NCBI RefSeq assembly: GCF_030463565.1
Contig: NC_134653.1
Span: 30,255,150-30,319,149 of the forward strand
Direction of reading: 5' to 3'
DNA from: Pelecanus crispus
Lineage: Eukaryota; Chordata; Aves; Pelecaniformes; Pelecanidae
Length of the DNA stretch: 64,000 bases
In this document: piece by piece, positions 12,900 through 26,453 of the stretch
How the letters are laid out: each line of letters opens with the position of its first letter
How positions within the stretch are numbered: the stretch's first letter is position 1
The notes under the pieces: model-generated
The model's input: the letters and a program-made list of their open reading frames with translations, nothing else
Told to the model about the DNA's origin: nothing
Database searches by the model: none
Made by a program: the position numbers and the translations under genes

Positions 12900-15800
12900 C
12901 TGCATCTTAGGCGACCGAGCGCGGGGTCCTCGTCGTTTCTCGACCTCAGACACGGTTTGGGGGATGCGGGTGCACCCCGCGACACCCCCGCGACAGAGGG
13001 CGAGGGGAGCGCGACAGCCAAGGCTGGCCTGGCACAGCACCCGTGGGCGCTGGGCCGAGGAGCGTGATGGCCTGCCTGCCTCCCCATCAGCCGCCGCGCC
13101 GAGCCGCGCGCTTCTCCTCGAAATTAATTCCCTCGTAGTTTATTGAAGCGTGATGCGCAGCAGAAGAAAACGGGATGCAAGTAAACGCATCTGTGTGAAA
13201 CCCCGTTACCGCTCGCTGGAACGCTTGTTTTGCTGGCAAATAGCGGCGCAAGGCAAGGCTGGGCGCTGACGCCGCGGGGCTTGTGCCAGCCTGCCGTCGG
13301 GGTGCTCCCGCGTGTCCCCGGGCACCCACGGGCTCCGAGCGGAGCTCCTCGCTCGCGCGCCGGGTTAAACGTGTAGTAGTAGCTCTGCTGCAGCCAAGCA
13401 GATATGCAGATTTCAACTCCTTCCTTTCCTGAATTTCATCAAAGATGTCATAAATAATTGGCTCAATGAAAGGCTAAGTCAATGACAAGTCTGAAGTTTA
13501 AAACTCAGCTTGTTTTGAGCTCTTTTCAAGTGCCGCCACTCCTCCTTCCTACATCTTTCTGAAAGTTAATGATCTGATTAAAGCTAGGTAGAGCATACAG
13601 CTGGGAGGATTTCACCGTGCGGCTCGTTATGAACCGTCTGAGAACCCGCTTTGTGTGGAAAATGTTAATTTAAAGCAACGCTTTTTCCCGGAACAGATCC
13701 GTTGGGGAAGGTTTCTCCTCCGCTGGTGAAGTTCCTGACCACCACAGAGCAGCGCTGAGGCTTGGGGTGTTCAAGCAAGAGGTGGAAGGGAGCGGAGGAG
13801 GACCTGGGGCAGGTCCCGCTTGGAAGCTCAGTGTAAAGTTTCCCACCAGCGCTGCTTAAAGTTTTCACTGAGCGTGAGCTACGAGATGGAAAGGGCTATT
13901 TTTATTTTCATAAGTCTGCCAGGCTGGCGGCGAACACTGGGTCTGGCTTTTGGGCCACGACGTGGTTCCCATCGCTCCTCAGGCTCAGTCCAGACCCTGT
14001 TCTCCCGCCCCAAAGCTTATTTCAGTGCCTCTGCATGGGCTCTCCTTTTGCAGGGATCGTCATGGGAGAGACCTTACACCTGGGTGCAGCGACTTCGAAT
14101 GCTTTCCGTGGTATCTTTCCCCCAGCCTGGCAGAGCAGTCTTGCTCAATCCTCCATACAGGAGGGGTCCCATTACTGTCACATGCAACTGTGCGACCTCA
14201 TTAATGCTTGCAGAATTATTGTCTAATAAGTTGTAAATACGTAAGTATACATGATGCCCTGTGCTGTAGCGCACTAATCTACCGGCTAAGGCAAAACCAT
14301 CGTCTGCGCTTCATCTGTGGAATCATTTTAGAGTTTTAAAATGTTTGAGTGTTGATGAGAAAGGCTGGCGTTGTCTAACGATGGGTCCAAGACTGTTTGG
14401 TTCCACTGTTATAAAGAATATTGTAATTTGTTTAACCAGGAGGAAACATTTGTCACCCTTACGATGTCCTTAGCCTGGTTACGTGAGCGGACACGTGCAT
14501 TGTGCTGGCTCTTCCAAGGGGACGGGGAAGTCGCAGCTCCTGCAGCCCCTCTGTCCCTCACCGCTCGCAGATATTTCCATGGAGAGCACTGGTTTTCATT
14601 TCCTGAACGTGCAGAAGAAGCAACAGCGCTGCAGGGAGGTTGGCAGCGCTGACCTGATAGTGTTGCTAAACACCACCATCACGATGCAACCGCACCAAGG
14701 GGAGGAGGAAGCAAACAGAAATCCATTACTGCCCGCCTAGCGCTGCCTCGCCAAAGGCGGCCCTTTTGTTTTCTAAAATATTTAAATGACTTGACGGTGC
14801 TGATGATTGCAATAATGGCCATGAAAATGCCACTTAGGATTCATAATGCTCTCCTTTTTATTCCTGTGCCATGTTTTCGCCATTATATTATCTGGATATT
14901 ATTGTACTGTACACTTGAAGGGCATTCTTGATGACAATTTCTAGGAAGTCGTGTTTGGTGATGGCTAATACAAAGACCCAGTCAAAAAACTTGTTCTCTT
15001 CTTTCTGCTTTTGCGTTTCCATTGGTGCTGGCTGGTGTGGCAGCAGCCGCTGGAACCAGAACAGCTGTGGGTTACAAGAAAAGGTGGTCTCTTCACCATT
15101 TATTTAAAAAGTGTATTTGCAATGCAGTCAGAGGTGGTGGCATGACCCCGTAGCCGCCGCCGTGCCCTGGCCGGTGAGGTGGGCGCGCTGCTGGCTGGCA
15201 GAGTTCAAACTTCCCTTCTTACCCCGAGCCGGAGCTGTGCTGCACCAGCAAGGGGGCAGGGGAGGTCTGTTTATTAATTGTTACCTCTCGCAGCACGTAA
15301 AACTCGCGCATTTTGCAGTTTTATATTCAGAAGTTTTGCAGGTCACTTGGATGGGTGTTTTTTTAATTATGGAGTGGAGGCAAACCTGTTTTTTTCCCTG
15401 AAGCTGAAGCGAGCAGAACAGGGAGCGCTAGCATCCGTTGCAGGGAAGTTCCCATTCCCCAAGTGCAAGTCTGCAGCTTTTCTTAGCGTGCGTTTGTATC
15501 CCAGGTTTAGGGTTTGTCTGCATTGTGTGTGGGGTTTGCTTTTTTTGTGGGTGTTGTTTCATGCGTTGTGTGTTGTTTTCAGTGTTTGTATGTAGTATTT
15601 GTGTATGTTTCTAAACAGTGCTCTGTGCCTGTCTCTGTATTCCCCTAGGTAAAGGAAACCCCAAATTAATCGATACCAGGGTTAGCAGAGGTCAGAATAT
15701 GATACACTCACGCACGCTCTGAATGCGTTTAAGTATCTCCTGACATTTCTGTGAATGCTGACTGATACTGTTCAATCAATTTAAATGCATTTCAAGGCCC

Positions 15801-18800
15801 GCCTGGGCTTGAGTGCAGGGTTTTGCGTGCATCCATTGCAGAGCCAAGAAAGCCTGCCTCCTCTCTGGTGTTCCTTCCTTCCGAGGAGTGAGTTGCTCCT
15901 ACCATCTGTATAAGATTTAAATGTTTAATTTTGCACTGCTCTGCTTCACAGGATGACAGATGATATTAGAGAGAGCAACGAGTCTAAAGTAGATTTATTA
16001 GTGCGCCCTATACTAACACCATCCCATCAAGATAGTGGTGCAAAACGGCATGCCAGGAGGGAGGCATATTCGCCCTGCCGCCCTCGAACCTGTGGCACAT
16101 CTGGTAACAAATAAGATCTCTGCTGCTGTGCATGGCTAACGCTAACAATATACCTCTTGAGGGGAATGGTCACACAGAAGATGACAAAATGCTGGTTTTT
16201 AAATATTTCTAATGTATTAGCAGAAATGCACATAGTTTGAGATTAAGAGCATTAAGCAGTGTTTAGCTCAGTTCCCTCCGTGGGATGCTGCTGTCTACAG
16301 AGGGAGCAAGCCAATGGCCAGAAATCCACTGCGTTCCTTACTCCTCCTCAGCAGCGCTGGTAGAGGATAATACATTTATTGGTGATGGATCCCAATGGTA
16401 TCTGACTCTCCGTGGCTCGTTTGTGTGATAGCCAAGCAGAGAGGTTGCGTTTTGCTGCTTCCTCTACTTCTGGCAGTATTACCTGGGGTGCGACCGCGTG
16501 CTTGGCTGAAAGGAAGAGCACAGAAATCCCTTCCCTGCACCACCTGCACCGAGCTCCTCTCGCTAAAGTGTTCTAAATCAGCTTCCAGCCACAGGGTTAC
16601 CTGGAGGTAAAGTAGAGGAGCAGCAGCTCCTGCGTAATGAGGTTATGTGAGGATTCAGTAAGCAACGGTAAAGTGCCCAGAGGACAGTAAGAGATAAATA
16701 AATGCAAACTATTCTTAGTAAAAATTAGGCAATGTAAGTCCTCCTCAGTCTGCTGCGTTTTCCCGATTTTGCCCTTACAGCAGGGACAAGAAGCTGCAGA
16801 GAGTCACTGCTCCTGCGCTCGGCCGTGCGGGGCACGGCGGAGAGGGACGTTTTTAGCCCGGCGTCCCAAAGAAAGAGCCTCACGCTATCCCCGGGGCCTG
16901 TCGGGCTTCTCCGATCTGCTGGGCGCCGGGGTGGCTTCGTCCCCTCTCCCCACCCACAGGGTGCGGAGCAGGGCGGGCGGCACATCCGGGCCAAGCACAC
17001 AGGCATTCCTCTGCAGCATCCGCACTGAGACTGAAGTTGCATACCATCTCCTTAATGCTACGCTAATAAGCAGTGAGAGGCAATGTGGAAAACAAATAGA
17101 GTAATTAATGGCCATTTCTGCCGCTGCCTTTATTCACTGACTATTCCAGAAGGAGCAATTTTACAGAAGAGAGCCTCTGCCTTCGCAGTGCCGTTGCATT
17201 AGGCACCCTGAATCTCAGGAGGGGAATGAGCGCTGCAGCTCTGGCCTCCTGGAGAAGCACCGTGGATCCTCTGCATCTCTACAAATCCCTCCGGCTTTCT
17301 CCTGAATACTCTTAACCACGGTACTTCAACCACTTCTGATAGGTAAAGCACTCCAAGTAGTTTATCACCACCACGTTCCTTTTTGTAACTAGCTGACATG
17401 ATGATGAGGCTAAGTTTTAATTAGGAAACAAATGGTAGATAAATCATCAAAAATATTATTCACCATCAAACATTCGTACTTGAATAGTCTGATTAGTAAT
17501 AATAACGTCCTCTGGGGACAGAGATCAGACCAGAGTTGAAAGTCATGCCATGTCTAAAGTCTTGCATGAGAAAACAAAGGCACGAGAGGTAAGGGTCCTT
17601 CAGTTTGCAGTTGCATCACACCATTTCTCTCACCACGATAATAACAATATTTTTCAGACATTTCACTCCCCACGTTTTCTTAAACTGACATGCCACATAA
17701 GAATGACCTGTTTGCTGTGTCTCTCCTTCTTCCTCAGTCCGTGCCTTGCCAGGCTGCTGGTTCTTTATCCGAGGCTGCTGTTTTCTCCACGGCCGCCCGA
17801 GAGCCAGGCAGATGTGCCCCAGGTGTGCTCGCAGAGTATCCTGCGATTTTTTTTAACTTCAAAATGGTCCCACGGGGGCCGTTTAGAAGAGTCTCATGGT
17901 CTGCCGCAGGGGCGGCAGGTCGAGGAGGCTGCGCTGAGGACAGCAGGAAATCTCGTCCTCTCTGCTCTGTGCAGTGGCAGCGCCTGGCTGGACTCCTGGC
18001 TTAGCTTAATACTCCAGGAGGAAATATGTGTTCCTTCGAAATTGACTGAAATGATTTTAGCAGTATTTTTTATCAAAATAAATTGTGAAGAAATAGCGAA
18101 TCTAATTCAGATGATGGTAACATCAGAATGCATTCTTCTGGCCCCTTGCTAATTCAATTGCCAGCCACACAGGACATTCTCCAGTACAGATCATCTCATA
18201 AAAACTGGGGCCCGAATCCTGGGCAGATATTGATTTATACGGCTACATTGGCTTTGGTGGGCCAATACACCTTTGGCACCCCAGATACCTGGCCCTCTCT
18301 CGTCCTCCTGCCGCGCTGGTTTAACCGGGCTCACTCCCCAAAAGCAAAGAGCACCCTGGTCCAGGAGCTGATGGCTTACAACAGATTTACCGTGGGCCTG
18401 CTCCAACTCATCTCGACATCCGTGGGAGCCTCCAGCCTAACTTCAGCAGGCTTGCCAAACAGCCCACGTGTGCTCAGTGAGCAACGTGGGGACCCATCCT
18501 GCCCAAGCTCCACCCCAAAGGGCTTTCAATTCTTGCAAGTGGCTTCTGTGCAACACTGGACCGGAAAGACAAACACGTTGTGTTTGCCCAAATTATGAAG
18601 TGAGGCTGCAGGAAGAGAAAAGTATTTTCTGAAACTGTCGTGCCTGTCTCTGCTGCTGCCAAGCAGAGCGTGCACCCGTCCAAGCATCCAGCATGGCACG
18701 TATCCTGCTGGGTGTTCAGGAGCGCCCTTACTCCAGGGCACAGCTGGACGCCAGTGACAGCCGGTCTGATTTGTTGTTCTGCCCATTCAGTGGGGAATTA

Positions 18801-21800
18801 GAAGAAGCCAGAAAGGAACCTCTGCAAATTCCTTTTCTTCTCCCCAAAAGAATGGTCCATGTACATCAGCAGTAATTCTAGTAATAATCCTCTTCTGTGA
18901 CAGGCTAACAGCTACTAATGTCATGTACTGTCTGGGCTGCAAGACAATATTCTATTCTACATCTATCATAAATGGGGATCCTGGCTTTTGAACCAGAATA
19001 GGACAACTCTGTGAAATGCTGCGATTCAGATCCCGCTGGCGTGCAACCCACCACAACCCCAGATGCTTTTTTCCTAGTATTGCTTTTGTAGCGCATTTGT
19101 GTTCTGTATTCCCAGCCTCCACAGTCTCAGTGAGCTGGTCGCTTTACCCATCAGCTGGGCTGACACTTTGGCAGTATTGCTCTCTTTTATAGCCATTAAT
19201 GATCATTAACAGCAAGAGTAAACATCTATTTTGTGACTGACTCCAAATGCCCCACTGCAGACAAGCTGCTGCACTGATGGTTTATGTACCAGCATCTACC
19301 ACAAGCTGGGGAGGCTCATCATGTACCCGGAGCCCTGCAAATCTTTTAACATACTGTGGATGTCAGGCAAAGTCATAAGACAACAACCCAAAACCAAGAG
19401 GCATCCCAGTCGGTTCCACTTTCCCTCCGGTCTCTCCCAGTTTGCTAGAAGCCAGCTGAAATCCTGCCCGCTCTTTGCATGAGCTAATGCAGGAGCTGAA
19501 AGCCTCTGAGGGTGCACCTTTCCTGTCGGTTTTGGGATTGCTGTCCAAAGGAAGAATTTTACTTTGGGGGTTACTCACAGAAATGGTGGTTTCAGGTCTA
19601 CTCACGCTTCTCTTCCAGATTGTTTTGTGTTGAGTCCTTCGTCTGGGCCAGGCAATCAGACCAAATCCCTGAAACGCTACAGCTCAACTGTTAACTATTG
19701 AAACCTTGAACAATTAATTTCACAAAGTTAATCTACAGGTCCAAAATTACATACGCAAGTGATTTCTTAATTTTGAATGATAAAAATGTTCCAATATTTC
19801 AGCATCAGCTAGTGGGGAACCTAGAGCCGGTGAGCGGTAAAAGACACAAGTTGAGTTTTCAGCCATCTTTTACTCTACACAGCGATTTAAAAATGAACTT
19901 TCAAAAAGGATAAATAAACTGTCACGTGATGCAGGAATTCCTGCATTATTGAGACATTTTGAAAAATGGCTGAATACGAAGTGGTCAAATTTAAGCAGTT
20001 CAAACTCACAGAGAGACATTTAAAAAAAAAAAAAAAGGGCGCTCTCTCTCTTTAAATAAGCACACAGTTCCCTCCTCTGGAATGACTCTAGATTTTTAAG
20101 ACAGTCTCTACTATTTATTTCCCTTCACTTCCTTTCAGTGAAGGAATGGAAACAGACACAAATGAAAACACGGAATGTTGTGAAGAATATATAGAGATTT
20201 TAAACACACAACAAATAATGGGGACCAGGTCCAACAAGACACAGAGAAAAGCCGAAAGAGCAGGCACACCTGAGCAGCTACTAACATGGCATGGATCCAT
20301 CCTGGAAGGGGCGTTTGTGGCTAACTTCAGCATGTTTTGGTTTTGTCCTCCAGCTTAATGGGAAAAACCCAGCCTAAGGGATGGGAAAGCCAGCTCTCGC
20401 TCATCTCCAAAGATGCAGGGCACTCTGCTTTCCCCGGGATGCGATGCTGGTGGTGAGGCAGGTTGGCATAAACCTGTCATGGAAAGGGTGTGCTACGATC
20501 GGGGCCGAGGACCTGAGGGGTTCCCAGGGACCGGTGGCCTGACCAAAATCGCAGCGCTCCCTGTGCTGGATTCTCCACAGCAGCAGATCCCACTTGTTTG
20601 CTTATATTGAGAACCAGAGGTCATTTGAGCAGAGGGTTCAAATCCAAGCCTTATGGGCTGAGCCAAATCATTTACTGGGAAGAACGGCTGTTAAAGACAA
20701 TTTATTTATTTACTTATAACTGAGCTGTAAATGGAGAGTTAATAGGGACATTTGTGTGCTAAAGATGCCCTCACCTGAGGCCAGGTGCAGAGGTCAAATG
20801 TGAAAACGATCTTAGCACCTGAACGACCACTGCTAGCTCCACAGGTATGGCAAAAAAATAAAGCTTTTCCTTGAAAACATGAGTGCCAGACAACCTCTCC
20901 CTCCCAGCTGTGCCATGCACCCGCTGCTGTGCAAAGCCATCAGTCCCTTCCCATGGGTGTATTTTTGCTGTCCCTACAGCCTGCAGCCCGATGCTCTCGC
21001 ACTGCTGCCGGAGCTGGCTGTGTCCTCTTCACAGTACGCACAGGAATGTTACCAAAACCGAGCGTGGTGACCGAACACCCTTCTTCCCCACCATGCACAC
21101 ATCTAAAAAAAGCAGCACGCCTCTGACCTGGCCAGTGCAAGTGTAAAAAGCGCAGGAGCAGCGTCCGCCGTGCAGAGCAGCTGCTGGACGAGCCGGGGCT
21201 GCAGAACTGGCATCACCGCGCCAAAACCAGCCCAGCCCCGGGGAACCAGCTGAGGCACGGGAACGACGCTGGTGGCAATAAAACACCCACCATTACTGCT
21301 GCGGGAGAAAGGCAGACCCGGGGATCTAGAGCCCAGCCCACCTAATCCCCAGCCCTGATTCTGCTCCTTGAGCGGCATCACCTGGTGCCACTTGCACCCA
21401 CCCTGTGTTCCTCTGCAAGGGGGGCTGCCGCGCGTGAATTGCCACGGGGCAGGAGGGGACCAAGGGGAAGTTCGAGCCATTTTTACACCTAAATCTCCAC
21501 CCTTGTTTCTCCTTACAGCTCGATCACAATACGGTCGTAGCATCTCGCTCAGACCTTGCCGGGGAGGCTCGTTGCAGCCCTGCCCATGGGGTTCGAGGAG
21601 CCTGGTGGGAGCCGGGAGGGGTGAGGCAGTGACCCCACAGACCGCCCTGCGTCCTGGGGTCGCAGAGGACCCCGCCGGGTTCCTCCACTCGTGCCATCCT
21701 TTGCCTGATTTTAAAAAAACAGCATATGTCGTTACAGTTTAAAGCAAATAAATCCAATGGGGACTGCAACAGCAAATGTCTTAAAGCCCTAAAAAGAGTC

Positions 21801-24800
21801 CCCCTTCAGCACTATATGGGAGAGCTTATATCAGCTGGCATTAAAGAAACATTTTCCCTGTACAGACTGATGAGACAAACAGATGTCAAGAGGGAACCAC
21901 TGAGCATTCACTGTTCCACTGTCTGGCTTGAATGTAACTTGATAAAGGAAAAAAAAAAAACCAAACCAATAATTGACTAATTTAGCTATAAATTTTGAGG
22001 GATAGAAGGAGAAAAACTGACAACTGTGCAGATATTGAAATGGCAGAAGTTAATTCAGATTCTGTCACAACGTCTTATGGAAGGTAAATCATGCAGTGCT
22101 GAATATAAAAGCCCTGATCTCCAGGGTGGTTTTGCTGCCTGGCGCAGGAGTATATCAGAAGGACACAACTAACTCTGGCAGGCAGTGGGAGGGTGCGGGG
22201 CTCGCTGCGGGCAGCAGCAGCCCTGGGGCGATGCCGAATGCACCAGGCGCAGTGGGAGCAGGTTGGCAGCCGGAGGGTGCGGGGCTCCAGCGCCGCTTTG
22301 CTGAAATTCCCCCAGAGTGCCAGCAAGGCTGCCTGCGATGAGCCAGCCAAGCCAGCCTGCTAGAAAACCTTTCAAATATGCTCCTTGGAAACAATTCTAG
22401 TTATGTGGGAAATGCTTTCTAGTTATTTCTCTTCCCTGGCTTTTTGTACTCAAAGTCTATTCGCACAGAAATTGGCATTTGCTGCCCTGGCTGATCATTC
22501 ACTTGAATCCAATATTACACATCTGGTCTCCAGGCTGGCCCCGGGCGCTTGATGTCACCGCAGACGACAGCAGTGTCAGCTGCAAGGTGCACGGTGGCAG
22601 AAGCCAAAGTTGCGGTCCCCCGTGGCCGAGCCTCCCCCGAGCCGGCGCATCCCCCGGTGCTGGGCGAGCGTGGGGCAGTTTTGCCACACTGACACCAGAA
22701 GCTACACGGCACGGAGAGCCGGGCGCCAGCATCTCGCCCGGAGCCGGGGTGTGGAGCTCCGGTGCCAGCACACGTGCCTCCAGCAGCGCTGCAGTCAGGA
22801 TGTTCCCTTTCCTCCAGCCTGGCAGCTCCGGCTCGGTCTGGGCAGAGCGGAGCCGCGGCGTGCGGCTCAGCATCCCCCCGGCGCACGCAGCCCCGGGTGC
22901 TGCGCGCTTGGCCCTGCTCAGCCGCTGCCCTCTGCTTGTCCGCTGACATCTTGCTGGAGGCAAGAGCCTCCTGGGCAGCGGGAGGGGATGCCTTCTGCCC
23001 GCAGCACCGGCCGTCGTGCCCACAAATAAAGAGGTGTGGAAGGAGGCTCCTCTCCACTGGCTGTGGATGGAGAAAGCAAGACACAGGGGAAAGCCAGGCT
23101 GCCCCAACCTCCTGCTCCTCACTGCCTGTGTCCCAGCCCTCCTTTCCCCCTACCTGGCTGTTGTGTTTAAAACCTACATGGGAAAAATCCTCCCTTCAAG
23201 CCTGCTGAGGAAACCAGAAGGGAAATCACGCTGTTCTGCCTGAGCCAGCCATTACGCTGCTAATTTTTCTACTTGGCTGCATTGCTCTCTATTTCAGTGA
23301 GAGAAAACAACTCTCTCTGCAAAACAAAACCAACCTGGTGCTTTCCATGCCCAGTGACAGCACAGCGGTGCCGCGGGCTGCTCCTCCGCCTCAGCCGCCC
23401 CGCTCCAGGGCTCCCCAGGTGCCGCAGATCGAGTCCTCGCACAGGCAAACCCCACCAGAAACACGGGGTGAAGCAGCAGGAATTCACAGACAGCTTGGGA
23501 ACAAAATGGCACGGAGTTTATTTGTACTTCTATGACATCAAAGGGGCCCTTGTTTGAATTTTTCTCCCTTTAGCCTGGAGGAGAAGAAGGGGAAAGATTG
23601 GTTCCTATTAATAGCCTCGCATCCCACAAGATCCAAGCCTTGCAAGAAGCCATGAAAGACTGCAGCATCTGATTCTCTGAATAAATGAGGTAATTTTGGA
23701 AGAAGTGTGTGCTCAGCAGCCTTAATTACTGCCTTCTCCAGTTTGGTAGGAGATGACAGTGCTAACTTACTTCGGTGTCAGTAGCACCCAGGTCCCAGAG
23801 GAGCTATGCAGTGCCGCTCTGCCTGGCACAGGCAGTTGTGCTGCCTTTCCTCCAAAATTCCTGATTTTGCAGCAAACATCCCCAGGACAGGCACGGAGCG
23901 AGAGGAAGGAGCACCCCAGCAAGCTGATGGGCTGTCAAAGAGGGGGCACAGCTCACTGCAGGGATACCAAGGGACCGGTGCTGGTGGCCGGGCAAGGGGA
24001 TGCTGGGGAAATCATCCGTACCGGGGAAGGAGCCAGCAGGGAGCAAGGCGGTGTGCTGTGGCTCTGGTCCTGCACCCTGACAAGGCAAAGCTGCCGGGGA
24101 CCTCCCTGCTGCGGGGAAGGGCTGGGGGCTGCAGGCGGGCTGGCCATTTCAGGGACATCTGCTGCCCATCTGCAGGCACCTGACATCATCCCATAAGAGG
24201 ATTTTTCTCTCGTCGGCTGTAGGACGATGCGAAGGGGCATCCCGCTATGTCAGCTGTGGTTAAAGCCTGCAGGTGCACCGTCCGTGGGCACCTGCCTCGG
24301 ATTAGCAGGAGAGCAGGGAGGGACATGCCCCAGCTCCGCAGTGCACGCCCTAGGAACACAGAGAATTATGTCAGCTTTCCCTTAAGCAGATTTTCAGGCT
24401 CTAGGTGCCAGGTTTAATCCAGACACCAAAGGTACGTGTGGCAGCGGGTGCCTCCGGCAGGCAGCAGCAGCTGCATCGTCACCCCCTGCGCGGACGCCGG
24501 AGGCCAGTTGCCCTCTGCGTGCCAGGCATGAGGCCACCAGAGCTGCCGGCCATGCCGTCCCTGGGACGCTGGTTCTGCCCTTGTGCCGGCACCCGAGTCC
24601 GTGGCCACCTGGAAATGCCGCAGGAAAGGTCCACGGGGGAAAGGAGCCCATGATTGCCATGGCGCGAAGCTGTGCTCCGGCTGCACTGTGCATAACAATG
24701 AAGCAGAAGGATTTGCAGGATCATAACCCATCCTGTCTGCGGTCCCCATATGCCAAACAATTAATCTACCCTCTCATTGCCCTTGTAAAGCAAACCAGTA

Positions 24801-25893
24801 AATTATCTTCATTTCACAGCTGAGGAAACGCAGTTCCGATGAGGCCACCTTGCCCAGGGGCACACGGGAGCCTATCCGCGGATGGGGTCCATTTGCGCAT
24901 CCAGGCAGATAGCTGCAGCATCCCAAAGACAGCCTGCCCGAGAAAAAAGGACAATTCACAGAGAGACTCGCATGTCAGAAAAGCAGAGTGAATAAACTGT
25001 CAGTGACCTGAAAAGCATCTTTCTGCTAAAATGCATTCACATGGATTTAGCATCTTTAGCTCAGCTTGACCCGTGGCACTGGTGAAAAGCACCTCTCCTA
25101 CAGGACAATTTAGTTTGTCCTCTAAGAGGAGCAGTCATTACCATGCACTGTACTAAGAGCAAATCAAACCCAGAGGGATGTAGAGAAGATACTTGTTTCA
25201 ATTAAACACTAAAAGCAACAAGCTCCTTTCTGCTTGGGTAGGGCAGAGAAGGACTAAATGCCTTTAAACCACACACAGGAAAATGCAAGCTATTAATTAC
25301 TGTTGTTGTGTAGGTGCATTCATTGCAAACTCAGCAAATAATACCTTTTGTGTCGCTTTCTCTGCGAGAGCTACAGCGTGGCAGGCATGTTGCACACAAC
25401 AGGTGTACAGAGAGCTTAAACCAAGCACTGTAATCACGTGCGCTCATCTTTCTCATCCATATAAGAGAATCAGGGCTAATGCAGGTTCCGAAATGCCATT
25501 ACTGTGGCAAGGGAAAGGCAGCGCGTGGACTGGCTGCGGTCCTCGTGCCGGCATCCTTGCAGCAGCCACCATCCCTGTGGGAGGAGAGCTGCTGTCCTTT
25601 GGATACCAGGTCAGTGTCGAAAGGGACTTTAACAGTTAAAGCATCCTACTTCCCCATTCAGCAAGGCCTCTTCCTTCGGAGCTCATCTCCACACATAACG
25701 GACTTTGCCTTCTGACTTAATCTTCTGTAAATCTCTCTCCCTTAATTGCTTATCATCCAGAAGCCTCCGAGTGAGCCAGGACAGACACTCCCCCCGTGAG
25801 ATACAGCCATCCTCTCCCTCCCTGCCACCGTCCTGCTGCCAGCGTGCACCCAGCGCACCCCTGCGCCCGCTCGCCTCCACGTGTGGCACGTCG
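12900..25893. other. intergenic region between GRK3 and the solo LTR
   Basis: No gene is recognised on either strand. Open frames here are short, lack known motifs and have no supporting splice structure. The composition alternates between GC-rich and AT-rich blocks. AT-rich blocks around 13430-13510 and 14760-14940 look like non-repetitive, possibly conserved non-coding DNA, but this cannot be judged without alignment. LRP5L, which lies in this interval in humans, is not seen. Confidence 0.7.
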
Positions 25894-25898
25894 CAGCC
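25894..25898. other. left target-site duplication (CAGCC)
   Basis: The 5-bp sequence cagcc immediately precedes the TG start of the LTR and is repeated exactly after its CA end at 26449-26453. A 5-bp duplication is a normal size for several endogenous retrovirus classes. Confidence 0.85.
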
Positions 25899-26448
25899 TG
25901 TCCTGGTTTCGGCTGGGATAGAGTTAATTTTCTTCCTAGTAGCAGGCATAGTGCTGTGTTTTGGATTTAGCAGGAGAAGAATGTTGATAACACGCTGATG
26001 TTTTTAGTTGTTGCTGAGTACTGCTTATGCTAGTCAAGGACTGTGCAGCTTCCCATGCTCTGCCAGGTGTACAAGAAACTGGGAGGGGGCACAGCCAGAA
26101 TAGTTGATCCAAACTGACCCAAGGGCTATTCCATACCATATGGTGTCATGCTCAGTATAGAAACTGGGGGGGTTGGCCAGGGAGCAGCGATCGCTGCTCG
26201 GGAACTGTCTGGGTATCGGTCGGCGGGTGGTGAGCAATTGCATTGTGCATCACTTGCTTTGTATATTATTATTATTATTATTATCATTATTATACTGTTA
26301 CTATTTTACTTTATTTCAATTATTAAACTGTTCTTATCTCAACCCAGGAGTGTTTCTCACTCTTACTCCTCCGATTCTCTCCCCCATCCCATCGGGGCAG
26401 GGGGAGTGAGCGTGGTGCTGAGTTGCTGGCTGGGGCTAAACCATGACA
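25899..26448 (+). mobile_element. solo LTR of an avian endogenous retrovirus
   Basis: The element begins tgtcctggtttcggctggga and ends with gctaaaccatgaca, so it has the TG...CA termini of a retroviral LTR. I recognise this LTR type as widespread in bird genomes and probably of an ERVL-like class. It is 550 bp long and flanked by identical CAGCC duplications, which shows a single insertion. No internal gag, pol or env region and no second LTR are present, so it is a solo LTR left by recombination. It contains an AT-rich TATA-like stretch near 26259, an ATT repeat at about 26262-26290 and an attaaa poly(A)-like signal at 26322-26327, all consistent with plus-strand orientation. It has no coding capacity. 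Confidence 0.9.
26262..26290. repeat. ATT trinucleotide microsatellite inside the LTR
   Basis: About nine ATT/TTA units with one TTATCA interruption lie just downstream of the TATA-like segment of the solo LTR. Length variation here would be useful as a marker. Confidence 0.9.
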
Positions 26449-26453
26449 CAGCC
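26449..26453. other. right target-site duplication (CAGCC)
   Basis: An exact copy of the five bases preceding the LTR; see the left duplication at 25894-25898. Confidence 0.85.

Larger units (their letters stand above)
11640..12900. promoter_or_regulatory. GRK3: CpG island at the GRK3 promoter and exon 1
   Basis: The stretch is extremely GC-rich and dense in CpG, in sharp contrast with the AT-rich DNA to its left. It contains GRK3 coding exon 1 and its upstream region, as expected for a TATA-less, broadly expressed gene. Upstream of the start codon it holds a GGCG-type run at 12091-12123, a GT run at 12175-12209, and two direct copies of a roughly 19-bp unit (core cccgcggccctgcgccgcc) between 12321 and 12360. 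The transcription start cannot be placed by eye; it should lie a few hundred bases or less upstream of 12019. Long open frames on both strands are a by-product of the base composition. Confidence 0.85.

Noticed and set aside
12088-13146. Open frames of 200-370 codons on both strands in the CpG island
   Set aside because: They overlap each other in several frames, consist of low-complexity Ala/Gly/Pro/Arg sequence and follow from the near absence of A and T, hence of stop codons.
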